Below are positions 44,067-52,676 of a stretch of 64,000 bases of DNA, piece by piece. Each line of letters begins with the position of its first letter. Position 1 is the first letter of the stretch. Under the pieces are notes generated by a model that was given only the letters and a program-made list of their open reading frames with translations, did not search any database and was not told the origin of the DNA. Source of the DNA: Bacillus wiedmannii (lineage in GTDB: Bacteria > Bacillota > Bacilli > Bacillales > Bacillaceae_G); assembly GCF_001583695.1 (NCBI RefSeq), contig NZ_LOBC01000024.1, forward strand, positions 1 through 64,000, given 5' to 3'. The translations under genes and the position numbers were made by a program.

Positions 44067-45311
44067 ATGGATCAAGAAAAAAATAATGTTAATGGGAAAT
44101 CACGTCGGCCGATTGTATACATAAAAAGAACAATCATTCTTGTTCTACTATTTTCGCTTGTATATTTCATGTATACAAAAATTGTTACGCATAATAAGAA
44201 AGAGGAAACTTTAAAAGCAGCAGCAGAAATGAAAAAACAAGAAGAGCTAAAAAAGAAAGAAGAAGAAAAAAAGAAGCAAGAAGCACAAAAACAAAAAGAG
44301 CAGGAAGAACAAGTAAAGCAAGTACAAGCTGTGGAAAAGCCTGCTGAGGGACCACCTCAAGAAATTAATGAAAACGCTCAATTAGATCAATATTTACAAA
44401 ACGCAGGATTTAGCGGGACAGCTGTTATTGTGAAGAACGGAAAAGTTCTTTTGAATAAAGGATACGGTATGGCGAACAAAGAGAAACAAGTACCGAATAA
44501 TTCAGAGACAACTTTTTATATTGGTTCTATTTCAAAGGCATTTGTAGCGACTGCTATTATGCAATTAAAGGATCAAAATAAATTAAACGTAGAGGATACG
44601 GTTGCAAAGTATATTCCTGATTTCCCTCAAGGTAATGGTATTCAGTTAAAACATTTACTAACACATACTTCAGGAATTCCAGAGTATGAGCAGGGAACAG
44701 AGGATATTTCTCATGAAGAATTGATAAAAAGAATAGGAAAGCAAAAGCGTGTTGGGGGTCCAGGAGAGAAATGGAAATATTCCGATTCGAACTATTCGAT
44801 ACTCGCCTACATAGCTGAGAAGGTAAGTGGACAACCGTTAGAAGAATATATTAAACAACATATTTTTGCTACTGCGGGTATGAAGCAGTCTGGTTTCGGC
44901 AAAGGGCTAGAGCAAACAAGGTTTCCATCGACAGGTTATAAAATAGTAAATAACAATATGACAACACCTAATATTCCAAGTATGTCACAACTATATGGTT
45001 GTGGTGATATATATACAAGTGCACATGATTTATATTTATTTAATGAAGCACTCTTCTCTGGAAAGCTGATTTCAAAAGAGAGTTATGATCAAATGTTTAC
45101 GGCTGTGAAAAAGGATTACGGATTTGGTTGGTATGTAGACCCGGGAAGTTATTCGAATCACGGTGTAATGCCAGGATGGAATTGTTTAAATGGATTTAGC
45201 AAAAACGGAAGTGTGTATGTCGTTTTATTATCTAACATTCAAAATAATATTAAATCGTTTGGTAAAGTGAATAACGACATTTATACGATGTTGCGAAATA
45301 TTGAAGTATAA
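44067..45311 (+). CDS. membrane-anchored beta-lactamase-family serine hydrolase
   Basis: The 414-residue protein has one N-terminal membrane segment (about 22-42), then a Lys/Glu-rich coiled coil (about 48-95), then a class C beta-lactamase/PBP-like domain outside. The active Ser is in IGSISKAFVA (S-x-x-K, about 153-156), the YxN-type motif is YSDSNYS (about 238), and the C-terminal H-G motif is SNHGVMPGW. Activity on peptidoglycan peptides or esters is likely; true beta-lactamase activity is not implied. A single gene ended by a terminator. Confidence 0.85.
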   Translation: MDQEKNNVNGKSRRPIVYIKRTIILVLLFSLVYFMYTKIVTHNKKEETLKAAAEMKKQEELKKKEEEKKKQEAQKQKEQEEQVKQVQAVEKPAEGPPQEINENAQLDQYLQNAGFSGTAVIVKNGKVLLNKGYGMANKEKQVPNNSETTFYIGSISKAFVATAIMQLKDQNKLNVEDTVAKYIPDFPQGNGIQLKHLLTHTSGIPEYEQGTEDISHEELIKRIGKQKRVGGPGEKWKYSDSNYSILAYIAEKVSGQPLEEYIKQHIFATAGMKQSGFGKGLEQTRFPSTGYKIVNNNMTTPNIPSMSQLYGCGDIYTSAHDLYLFNEALFSGKLISKESYDQMFTAVKKDYGFGWYVDPGSYSNHGVMPGWNCLNGFSKNGSVYVVLLSNIQNNIKSFGKVNNDIYTMLRNIEV

Positions 45312-45312
45312 G

Positions 45313-45340
45313 AGGCTATCCTATTGGATAGTCTTTTTTT
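45313..45340 (+). terminator. intrinsic terminator
   Basis: AGGCTATCC, TATT, GGATAGTCT with one G-U pair is followed by T. Confidence 0.8.
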
Positions 45341-45373
45341 ATTGAGGAAGTGTAGGGGCAATGGGATAATGAA

Positions 45374-45429
45374 ATAAAGTGAAACTTTAATCAGTGGGGA
45401 TCTTACTGCCCGGCGAATAGCGGGATAAA
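45374..45429 (+). repeat. short bcr1-like dispersed repeat, copy D
   Basis: ATAAAGTGAAACTTTAATC at the left and GGCGAATAGCGGGATAAA at the right, with ATAAA at both ends. It ends 18 bases before the next gene, so it lies in that gene's leader. Confidence 0.72.
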
Positions 45430-45447
45430 TGGAAAAGGGGGAGGGAT

Positions 45448-46263
45448 ATGAGTATACATAAGCATCACGCACGTAATGCAAAACGCATATTTTTTGCATC
45501 TGTCATTGTATGGATTATCGTCGCAATTGTATTAGTGATGGAATATAAAAAAGGGATGCTATTCACTTCGGAGAAAGAAAATTTGAAATTAATAAGTGTT
45601 GTACTACCAGCATTTGGATTATTAATATATAGTTTTATGGAAAAACGAAGGTCAAAAATGCTTAAACAGGAAAATAATCATATAGAGACTTCTGAATTAT
45701 TTGAGCAAAAAAAATTTGTTGTTCGCAAAGAGGTAGGGGTATTTCAAATAATAACGTACTTTGGATTAGATGGCAGTGCAGTAGGATTTTTAAAAGAAGA
45801 GTATGATTTGGTTATTCAACGTGTATGGCAAGCTGTACTTTCTTTTCTTTTTAAGGGACTACATAAGCAACAATTTTATTTATATAATCACTCGGGAGAA
45901 AGGTTGTTGCGTGTTCAAAAGGAGAAGGGAGTACGCAATTTCTATACTTTTTCTAATATAGATGGAAAGAAAATTGGAGAGTTGAAACAAGTACTAAGTT
46001 TAACAAAGTGGGAATGGATCTTTTTAGGGGTGGATGGTAAAGAATTTGGTAAAGTGACTGGGGACCTTTCAGCAACAATGCAGAAAATAGATTGGCGAGA
46101 TGGAACGCATATTGGTGTAAAAGAAGATGGTATTCCTTTAGAAGCTGTTAAGTATTTCTCGGCAAGTGGTGGTTCACTTGTTACAGCTTCTATAAGTGAA
46201 CAGGCTGAATTACCACGATCGGTTTATTATAGTGCAGCTGCCATTGTTACAATTAAAAATTAA
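45448..46263 (+). CDS. two-helix membrane protein with a beta-rich C-terminal domain
   Basis: The 271-residue protein has hydrophobic segments at about 14-31 and 45-62. The rest (about 95-265) is a beta-rich soluble domain with repeated GLDGSAVGFLKEEYD, NIDGKKIGELKQ and GVDGKEFGKVTG elements. The repeated (L/I)DGxxxGxx pattern recalls tubby-like or LURP-one folds, but this is inference only. AAAGGGGGAGGG precedes the ATG. Repeat copy D lies just upstream. Function unknown. Confidence 0.65.
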   Translation: MSIHKHHARNAKRIFFASVIVWIIVAIVLVMEYKKGMLFTSEKENLKLISVVLPAFGLLIYSFMEKRRSKMLKQENNHIETSELFEQKKFVVRKEVGVFQIITYFGLDGSAVGFLKEEYDLVIQRVWQAVLSFLFKGLHKQQFYLYNHSGERLLRVQKEKGVRNFYTFSNIDGKKIGELKQVLSLTKWEWIFLGVDGKEFGKVTGDLSATMQKIDWRDGTHIGVKEDGIPLEAVKYFSASGGSLVTASISEQAELPRSVYYSAAAIVTIKN

Positions 46264-46272
46264 AATATATAT

Positions 46273-46303
46273 AAAGATAGATGGGATACCATCTATCTTT
46301 TTT
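46273..46303 (+). terminator. intrinsic terminator
   Basis: AAAGATAGATGG, GATA, CCATCTATCTTT is followed by T. Confidence 0.85.
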
Positions 46304-46429
46304 ATGTGATTAAAAAAGATTGTTTCTTTGAAAAATGTATGTCTTACCTATCACAAAAAAGTCTGCTTTGTATACATTAAGATGTATAGATGTATTTTTA
46401 TACTTTAAAAATACTAGGAGGAGAAGTGT

Positions 46430-46831
46430 ATGTGTTTGTTCGGTAAATATTGGAAAAAGCTATCGAGATTGTTTAATAGACAATTAGATTATTTTTTAGA
46501 TAATAAGTTATTGCCTGCTGTGGAGAGACTTTTATTTTCACAAAACTTCGCGAGATTTATTCAAAGAAACTCTAAGCAAGCTACGGAAGAAGTTATTGAA
46601 TCAAGTAGATTCCAATCTATTATTTGTAACATTTTAAAAGAATGTAATACATCACCTTTTAAAGAAATTGCAGAGCAATATTTGGGTAAAAACGTAGAAA
46701 TTACTGTGACAGTTGGACAGTTAACTGGTGTGATTGTAGCAGTTGGTGATGATTTCTTAACATTGCAAGAAGGAATAGGAACAGAAGTTTTATTACCATT
46801 TACAAGTATTATATCAATTAAAGAAGTGTAA
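46430..46831 (+). CDS. helical protein with DUF2642-like C-terminal module
   Basis: The 133-residue protein has a basic, helical N-terminal part (about 1-80) and a beta-rich tail GKNVEITVTVGQLTGVIVAVGDDFLTL...VLLPFTSIISI that looks like a small Sm-like (DUF2642) barrel. AGGAGGAG precedes the ATG. It heads a run of six genes with small gaps or overlaps that make nucleotide sugars and transfer them. TATACATT at 46371-46378 resembles a SigE -10 box, but no convincing -35 exists. Possibly a spore-surface protein; function unproven. Confidence 0.6.
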   Translation: MCLFGKYWKKLSRLFNRQLDYFLDNKLLPAVERLLFSQNFARFIQRNSKQATEEVIESSRFQSIICNILKECNTSPFKEIAEQYLGKNVEITVTVGQLTGVIVAVGDDFLTLQEGIGTEVLLPFTSIISIKEV

Positions 46832-46847
46832 GAAAGGAGAGTTATAT

Positions 46848-47042
46848 ATGTTATTTACTGATGAATTACGTAACCATGTTGGTGAACTAGTGCAAGTTGT
46901 GACAGCTGTAGAAATCATTGCAGGAGTTCTTTTATCTGTGACAGATGGGGCAGTAATTGTACGTACTTCTCCTTCTTATGGACCACCAGAAGATGTAGTT
47001 GTACGTATTCCTATTATTGCTTATGTTCGCTTGGAAGGGTAA
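46848..47042 (+). CDS. small DUF2642-like beta-barrel protein
   Basis: The 64-residue protein, LRNHVGELVQVVTAVEIIAGVLLSVTDGAVIV...VVVRIPIIAYVRLEG, has the strand pattern of the tail of the preceding protein and may be a paralogue of it. GAAAGGAGAG precedes the ATG. It is 16 bases behind the preceding gene and 13 before the glycosyltransferase gene. DUF2642-type proteins of bacilli are often spore-associated. No enzymatic motif. Confidence 0.62.
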   Translation: MLFTDELRNHVGELVQVVTAVEIIAGVLLSVTDGAVIVRTSPSYGPPEDVVVRIPIIAYVRLEG

Positions 47043-47055
47043 GAGTGATACAAGT

Positions 47056-48600
47056 ATGAGAGTGTCAGTTGTTATTCCAGTGCATAATGAAGCAAGTACT
47101 TTATCAAAAGTTTTAGTAGAAGTGAGAAAGTTGGAACCATATGAAATTATCATAGTAGATAATGGATCGACAGATGGTACGAAAGAAATAGCATTACAGC
47201 ATAATTGCCGTGTGATTTATTATAGATATTCCCTTGGTAATGATGTGGGACGGGCAATTGGTGCTAGAGAAGCAAAAGGTGAAATTGTTTTATTTTTAGA
47301 TGGTGATATCGTTATGAAAAGTGAAGAATTATACAATTTTATTAAAGGAATACAGCAAGGACATGAGATTGTTTTAAATAATTTAACATGGTCCGTTTAT
47401 TTGAAGATGAGACCGCATTATACGACGGTTGGAAAATATATGTTAAATCGTTATTTGAACAAGAAAGAGTTTGTTGTAGGATCTTTAATTGCAATACCAC
47501 ATGCGATAAGTCGTGAAGTGATTGAAAAACTGGGGTGGTGGAATTTAGCAGATCCAGCATTATTTCAAGCAATGGCGATGTCTAGAGGAGTAAATATTTC
47601 TGATATGGCTTCAGTTGATGTCATTTACACAAATAAAGTTCGTCCTGTTCATACGGGCACATCACCGGGTTCACCTTATCCGAAAGCGACTAGCCGTATT
47701 ATGGGCGATCATTTACGTGCTTTACAATACGTAATCGAAACATATGGTAAACGCGGTAGTTTTTCGGAGGGGAACAGAGATAGAGAGTTTATAGGGAAAT
47801 ATAAACCAGTTGTATTAAAGAAGGAAAAAGCGAAATATAGTGCGATTATACCAGTGTCAGAAGAAAAAATGACTATAAGATCTGTTATACAAGAAGTAAA
47901 AAAAGCAGGGGTAGACGAAATTATTGTTGTTGTGAATGGAGCAGATATTGAGACTGTTAAACAAGTAAAGCTAGAGAATGTTATTGTTGTTGAATTTACG
48001 AAGGCGCTTGGACACAATGTAGCACGAGCGATAGGTGCCATGCATGCTACAGCAGATATTTGTTTATTCGTTGATGGAGATTTTGTTATTCCGGCAAAAA
48101 AACTAGTTCAATTTTTGTGTGCTATTGAAGGTGGAAGTGATGTGGCATTAAATGATTTGCAGTGTTTATTAGATATATTTCATCCAGCAGATCCAATTAG
48201 TATGGGAAAATACTTTTTGAATTTGGTAGCGAAACGACCAGATTTATGGAATAACTCACTAACAGCAGTACCACATGCCATTCATAAGAAGGTAATAGAG
48301 AAAATTGGTTATGATTCTCTTGTGATTCCTCCATTAGCTCAGGTGAAAGCTATTTTAGAAGGATTCTCTATTACAGCAGTAGAGTTAGAAGATGTTATAA
48401 AAACAAATCGAGTACGTCCAGAGCAACACGAATTTGTAAATGGGCGTATTTCAGCATTTGATCGTATTTTCGGTGATCAAATTGAGGCGATTGCGTATTT
48501 ATTACAATGTACAGACGAACGCGGTGGCTTTACGGATGGAGATAGAGATAGAGATATCATTCAACAATTGAGAAGGGAAGAAGAGAATACAAATGAATAG
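47056..48600 (+). CDS. tandem two-unit GT2 glycosyltransferase
   Basis: The 514-residue protein has two GT-A family 2 units (about 1-255 and 262-514). Unit 1 has [31 protein letters not shown] and LFLDGDI (DxD). Unit 2 has [28 protein letters not shown] and LFVDGDF. Each ends GDxxxA...RGxFxxGxRDR. They should use nucleotide sugars such as those made by the next two genes. The ATG at 47056 gives the canonical RVSVVIP start; an upstream in-frame ATG lies inside the previous gene. Cytosolic, no membrane segment. Acceptor unknown. Confidence 0.83.
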   Translation: MRVSVVIPVHNEASTLSKVLVEVRKLEPYEIIIVDNGSTDGTKEIALQHNCRVIYYRYSLGNDVGRAIGAREAKGEIVLFLDGDIVMKSEELYNFIKGIQQGHEIVLNNLTWSVYLKMRPHYTTVGKYMLNRYLNKKEFVVGSLIAIPHAISREVIEKLGWWNLADPALFQAMAMSRGVNISDMASVDVIYTNKVRPVHTGTSPGSPYPKATSRIMGDHLRALQYVIETYGKRGSFSEGNRDREFIGKYKPVVLKKEKAKYSAIIPVSEEKMTIRSVIQEVKKAGVDEIIVVVNGADIETVKQVKLENVIVVEFTKALGHNVARAIGAMHATADICLFVDGDFVIPAKKLVQFLCAIEGGSDVALNDLQCLLDIFHPADPISMGKYFLNLVAKRPDLWNNSLTAVPHAIHKKVIEKIGYDSLVIPPLAQVKAILEGFSITAVELEDVIKTNRVRPEQHEFVNGRISAFDRIFGDQIEAIAYLLQCTDERGGFTDGDRDRDIIQQLRREEENTNE

Positions 48601-49834
48601 TAGTAAAGTAGCTATTATTGGCTTAGGGTATGTTGGCCTTCCTTTAGCAGTCCATTTTGCAGAGAGAGGGCATACAGTACTTGGGTTAGATAAAGATATT
48701 AGAAAAATAGAATCAATTATAAAAGGAGAAAGCTATATTCCGGATGTTTCTTCTAAAGAGTTACAAAGTTTATTGGTGAAAAAAAAATTAATAGTGAACA
48801 CACCGGATCAAGGCATTGCTGATTTTCAAAATAGTGATTATGTTATTGTTACTGTCCCGACTCCGATTAATGAACAAAGAGAACCAGACTTAAGTGCCCT
48901 CATTTCAGCCTCACATTATATACAACAAAATCTTCAAAAAGGACAAACCTTCATTTTTGAAAGCTCCACATATCCAGGTACACTCGAGGAAGTTATCATT
49001 CCTATTATTTCTCAAACAGGTAAAAAGGTAGGAGAAGATTTCTATATCGGATATTCCCCTGAGAGAATTGATCCGGCTAATAGTCACTATTCTGTTCAAA
49101 CAATTCCAAAAGTTATTAGTGGACAAACAGAAAAGTGTAAACAAAAAGTTCAGGAGTTGTATAGGACTACATTTGATGTAGTTGTTCCAGTTAGTTCTCC
49201 GAAAGTAGCGGAAATGTGTAAGTTATTTGAAAATATTCAGCGCCTAGTCAATATTTCCTTAGTAAATGAGTTAAACACACTATGTGAAAGTTTAGGAATT
49301 GATTTTTATGAGGCGCTTGAAGCTGCATCTACAAAACCGTTTGGATTTACCCCATATTGGCCAGGACCAGGAATAGGAGGACATTGTATTCCAGTAGATC
49401 CTTTATATTTCCAATGGAGGATAAAAAAGAATGGGACAATTAGTCAATTAATTGAAGCAGCACATGTGATTAATGAAGAAATGCCAGAGAAAATAGTTAA
49501 GAAAGTAAAAGGCATGGTGCAATCGCCTGCATCAGTTTTAATTGTAGGAATTGCGTATAAGAAAGATGTAAATGACTTAAGAGAATCACCAGCGTTGCCA
49601 ATTATCGAATTGTTAATAAAAGAAGGATATGAGATAGAATATCACGATCCATATATTTCTTCTGCAAAATTTGGAGATAAGGTGTACCAATCTGTTTCTT
49701 TGGATGAACAAGTCGTTAAACAAGCGGGTTGTATTTTAATTTTAACTGATCACTCTAATATCGATTGGAAGCTTTTTAAAGGAATGAAGCGAGTAATAGA
49801 TACGCGTGGAATTATAAAGAAGGTGAGTGTATGA
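48593..49834 (+). CDS. UDP-sugar 6-dehydrogenase (WecC-like)
   Basis: The 413-residue NAD-dependent nucleotide-sugar dehydrogenase has the Rossmann start [41 protein letters not shown], and the catalytic Cys in [13 protein letters not shown] (about 260). It oxidises the C6 of UDP-GlcNAc, UDP-ManNAc or UDP-glucose to a uronic acid. The pattern is closer to the UDP-N-acetylhexosamine type than to Ugd. It overlaps the previous gene by 8 bases and the next by 4, so it belongs to one translationally coupled operon. Confidence 0.9.
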   Translation: MNSSKVAIIGLGYVGLPLAVHFAERGHTVLGLDKDIRKIESIIKGESYIPDVSSKELQSLLVKKKLIVNTPDQGIADFQNSDYVIVTVPTPINEQREPDLSALISASHYIQQNLQKGQTFIFESSTYPGTLEEVIIPIISQTGKKVGEDFYIGYSPERIDPANSHYSVQTIPKVISGQTEKCKQKVQELYRTTFDVVVPVSSPKVAEMCKLFENIQRLVNISLVNELNTLCESLGIDFYEALEAASTKPFGFTPYWPGPGIGGHCIPVDPLYFQWRIKKNGTISQLIEAAHVINEEMPEKIVKKVKGMVQSPASVLIVGIAYKKDVNDLRESPALPIIELLIKEGYEIEYHDPYISSAKFGDKVYQSVSLDEQVVKQAGCILILTDHSNIDWKLFKGMKRVIDTRGIIKKVSV

Positions 49835-50796
49835 GTAAGAAATGTTTAATTACAGGTGGAGCAGGATTTATTGGATCACATTTAGCTGAAGAGCTGGTGA
49901 AAAGAGGCTATGGGGTTACGATTGTTGATAACTTCTATAAAGGGAAAAATAAATATCATGATGAGTTAATGAAAGAAATTCGGGTTATTCCAATAAGTGT
50001 TTTAGATAAAAATTCTATTTATGAATTAGTAAATCAACATGATGTAGTTTTTCATTTAGCGGCAATTTTAGGTGTGAAAACGACAATGGAAAAGAGTATA
50101 GAGCTTATTGAAACGAATTTTGATGGAACGAGAAACATTTTACAAGCAGCGCTAAAAGAAAAGAAGAAAGTAGTCTTTGCTTCTACTTCAGAAGTATATG
50201 GTAAGGCAAAGCCACCCTTCTCTGAAGAGGGGGATCGATTATACGGGGCAACTTCAAAAATACGTTGGAGTTATGCAATTTGTAAAACATTAGAAGAAAC
50301 ATTATGTTTAGGCTACGCATTAGAAGGTTTACCTGTCACGATTGTTCGTTATTTTAATATTTATGGTCCAAGAGCGAAAGATGGTCCGTATGCAGGGGTA
50401 ATCCCACGATTTATCCGTGCAGCTTTGCAAGGAGAAGACATTCTCGTATATGGAGATGGAAAGCAGACACGTTGCTTCACGTATGTAAGTGATGCGGTAG
50501 AGGCAACGATTCGAGCAATGGATGAGAAGGTAAATGGTGAAATTATTAATATAGGTTCTGACAATGAAAAGAGTATAAAAGAAGTAGCAGAAGTAATTAA
50601 AAAGCTAACGAAATCTTCTTCAAAGATTGTCCAAGTTCCTTTTGAAGAGGTGTACCCACATGGTTTTGAAGAAATTCCAAATAGAAGACCAGATGTTGCG
50701 AAATTAAGAGAACTTGTTCAGTTTCAAGCAGAAGTAACATGGGAAGAAGGATTGAAAGAAACTATTAAGTGGTTCCGTGAAGAAAATAATGGCTAA
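49831..50796 (+). CDS. NAD-dependent nucleotide-sugar epimerase/dehydratase
   Basis: The 321-residue extended SDR protein has [10 protein letters not shown] (NAD binding), STSEVYG and YAICKTLEE (catalytic Y-x3-K), then [20 protein letters not shown] and [14 protein letters not shown]. It fits GalE/UDP-glucuronate epimerase-like enzymes and could act on the uronic acid made by the preceding dehydrogenase. The start overlaps the previous stop as ATGA. The last 8 bases overlap the next gene. Confidence 0.88.
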   Translation: MSKKCLITGGAGFIGSHLAEELVKRGYGVTIVDNFYKGKNKYHDELMKEIRVIPISVLDKNSIYELVNQHDVVFHLAAILGVKTTMEKSIELIETNFDGTRNILQAALKEKKKVVFASTSEVYGKAKPPFSEEGDRLYGATSKIRWSYAICKTLEETLCLGYALEGLPVTIVRYFNIYGPRAKDGPYAGVIPRFIRAALQGEDILVYGDGKQTRCFTYVSDAVEATIRAMDEKVNGEIINIGSDNEKSIKEVAEVIKKLTKSSSKIVQVPFEEVYPHGFEEIPNRRPDVAKLRELVQFQAEVTWEEGLKETIKWFREENNG

Positions 50797-52336
50797 GTCA
50801 CTATCGGTCATTATACCTGTATGTAATGAAGCTGAAACGATTTTAGATGTTATCCAATCGGCAAAAGGATTAAATCCAATAGAGATTATTGTAGTAGCAA
50901 ACGGTTGTAACGATGGTACAGAAGAGGTTGCTGATCGTTTAGGGTGTAAAGTAATCAAGCATACAGAGCTACTAGGGAACGATGTTGGCCGCGCGATTGG
51001 CGCAAAACACGCGATAGGTGACGTATTACTATTTATAGATGGAGATTTTGCTATTCAAACTTCAAAATTACAATTATTCCTTAATCCGATTTTACATGAT
51101 CAGGCCGACATCGTTTTAAATAATTTGGACGCATTATTTTTAAAGAAACAAAAACCGCACGCCGTGACAGTATGGCGCCAAATATTAAATGCAATATTAG
51201 AGCGCGAAGAATTAAAGATTGATTCTTTATTAGCTGTACCGCATGCATTGACGAAAGAAGTTGTTCAAAGCATTGGATATGAATGTTTCGTTAATCCTAT
51301 TGTCGCTCATTTACGCCTAGTACAAAGCAAATGGAGAATTAGTCGTCATTGTGCAATTGACGTTATTACACCGAATAAATTTCGGCCGGCCGAGCATGCT
51401 GCGTATGGCACGGGTCTTTCTCAATCTGAAAAACGGATGATAGGTGATCATATAGAAGCTGTAGCAGAGCGAATAGTAGGCAGTGATGAGCGCGGAGGGT
51501 ATTATGATGGAAATAGGAAAAGAGAGTGTGTCTATCATACTTTAAGTTTCGAAGATTTTTATCAAGGATGGGGCGTTACATCTAAGTTGTATAAAGGAAA
51601 ACAATTATCGGTCATTATTCCTGTACAAGATGAAGAGAAAACAATTGGAAATGTTATAGAAGAGCTTCGCAAAATTGAACCTTTTGAAATTATCGTTGTT
51701 GTAAATGGTTCGTCTGATAAAACAGCAACGATTGCAAAAGACAAGGGAGCAACAACAATTGTATATAAAGAAGCACTTGGCAACGATGTGGGGCGTTCAC
51801 TTGGAACTTATTTCGCCAAAGGAGAAATTGTATTATTTATAGACGGTGATTTTGTTATTCCAGCTAGTGAGCTATATCCATTTGCAAAAGCTATTGCAGA
51901 TGGAATGGATGTCGCATTAAATGATCTAAATCATTATTTAGATTTAAGAGTACCACTTCATCTTGTAACTGCATTTAAATATGCATTAAATTTAGCTTGT
52001 GATAGAAAAGATTTAGGAGTAGGATCTCTTATCGCTGTACCTAATGCGTTTAGCCAAAAGTGTTTGAAATCAATTGGGTATAGGTCTTTATTGTCACCTT
52101 GCGTAGCGCAAGTGAAAGCTATTCTTTCAGGATTCGAAATTGCGTGTGTAAGTCGTGTAGAGGTCGATAAGATGAACCGCATTCGTCCCAGTGAACATTT
52201 TGCAAAAATAGGTCATCCTCCAGCTGTCTTGCGAATTATAGGTGATCATATAGAAGGATTAGAGCAATTAATTGTATTAGAAGGTAGCCGTGGTGGATTC
52301 TATGATGGGAATAGAAAAAGAGATGTTTTAGAGTAG
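50789..52336 (+). CDS. tandem two-unit GT2 glycosyltransferase, second copy
   Basis: The 515-residue protein has the same two-unit plan as the product of 47056. Unit 1 has [31 protein letters not shown] and LFIDGDF. Unit 2 has VIIPVQDEEKTI, VVNGSSDKT, GNDVGRSLGT and LFIDGDF. Each ends GDHIEx...RGGxYDGNRKR or RGGFYDGNRKR. The ATG at 50789 overlaps the epimerase gene by 8 bases; a GTG at 50777 is possible but less likely. Last gene of the operon, ended by a strong terminator. Acceptor unknown; spore or exosporium glycan is a guess. Confidence 0.83.
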   Translation: MAKSLSVIIPVCNEAETILDVIQSAKGLNPIEIIVVANGCNDGTEEVADRLGCKVIKHTELLGNDVGRAIGAKHAIGDVLLFIDGDFAIQTSKLQLFLNPILHDQADIVLNNLDALFLKKQKPHAVTVWRQILNAILEREELKIDSLLAVPHALTKEVVQSIGYECFVNPIVAHLRLVQSKWRISRHCAIDVITPNKFRPAEHAAYGTGLSQSEKRMIGDHIEAVAERIVGSDERGGYYDGNRKRECVYHTLSFEDFYQGWGVTSKLYKGKQLSVIIPVQDEEKTIGNVIEELRKIEPFEIIVVVNGSSDKTATIAKDKGATTIVYKEALGNDVGRSLGTYFAKGEIVLFIDGDFVIPASELYPFAKAIADGMDVALNDLNHYLDLRVPLHLVTAFKYALNLACDRKDLGVGSLIAVPNAFSQKCLKSIGYRSLLSPCVAQVKAILSGFEIACVSRVEVDKMNRIRPSEHFAKIGHPPAVLRIIGDHIEGLEQLIVLEGSRGGFYDGNRKRDVLE

Positions 52337-52340
52337 TAAC

Positions 52341-52373
52341 AAAAAAAGTGTACAACATATGTACACTTTTTTT
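52341..52373 (+). terminator. intrinsic terminator of the glycosylation operon
   Basis: AAAAAAAGTGTACA pairs with TGTACACTTTTTTT over five bases. Confidence 0.88.
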
Positions 52374-52560
52374 GTTCTGTTATAAAAACTATAACAGATT
52401 AGGAGATAAGAGTATTACAGCTCTACAATGGGTATTGTTCTTATATTACAAAATAGGACTCGTATATAAGGATACCAAAAAAATACAATTAAGGAAAGGG
52501 TTAATTATAAAGAGTTTTAAGTGAAGTTAACACTATGTATATAGTAGTTTGCTCAACATT

Positions 52561-52577
52561 TCACAAACATGTCACAA
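52561..52577. promoter_or_regulatory. two TCACAA half-sites upstream of pflB
   Basis: TCACAA occurs at 52561-52566 and 52572-52577, exactly 11 bases apart. TTGTGA/TCACAA is the half-site of Rex and part of Fnr sites, both redox regulators of pyruvate formate-lyase. Direct rather than inverted order is unusual. The rest of the 340-base gap shows no gene. Confidence 0.4.
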
Positions 52578-52676
52578 CTATTTCGTTCACTTTAGCAAAA
52601 AAGTAGTATTCTAAGTGTGTAAGCTGTTATATAAAAAATCTTAGTCCTGTACTAATCAAAAATGGAGGAGATTAGG

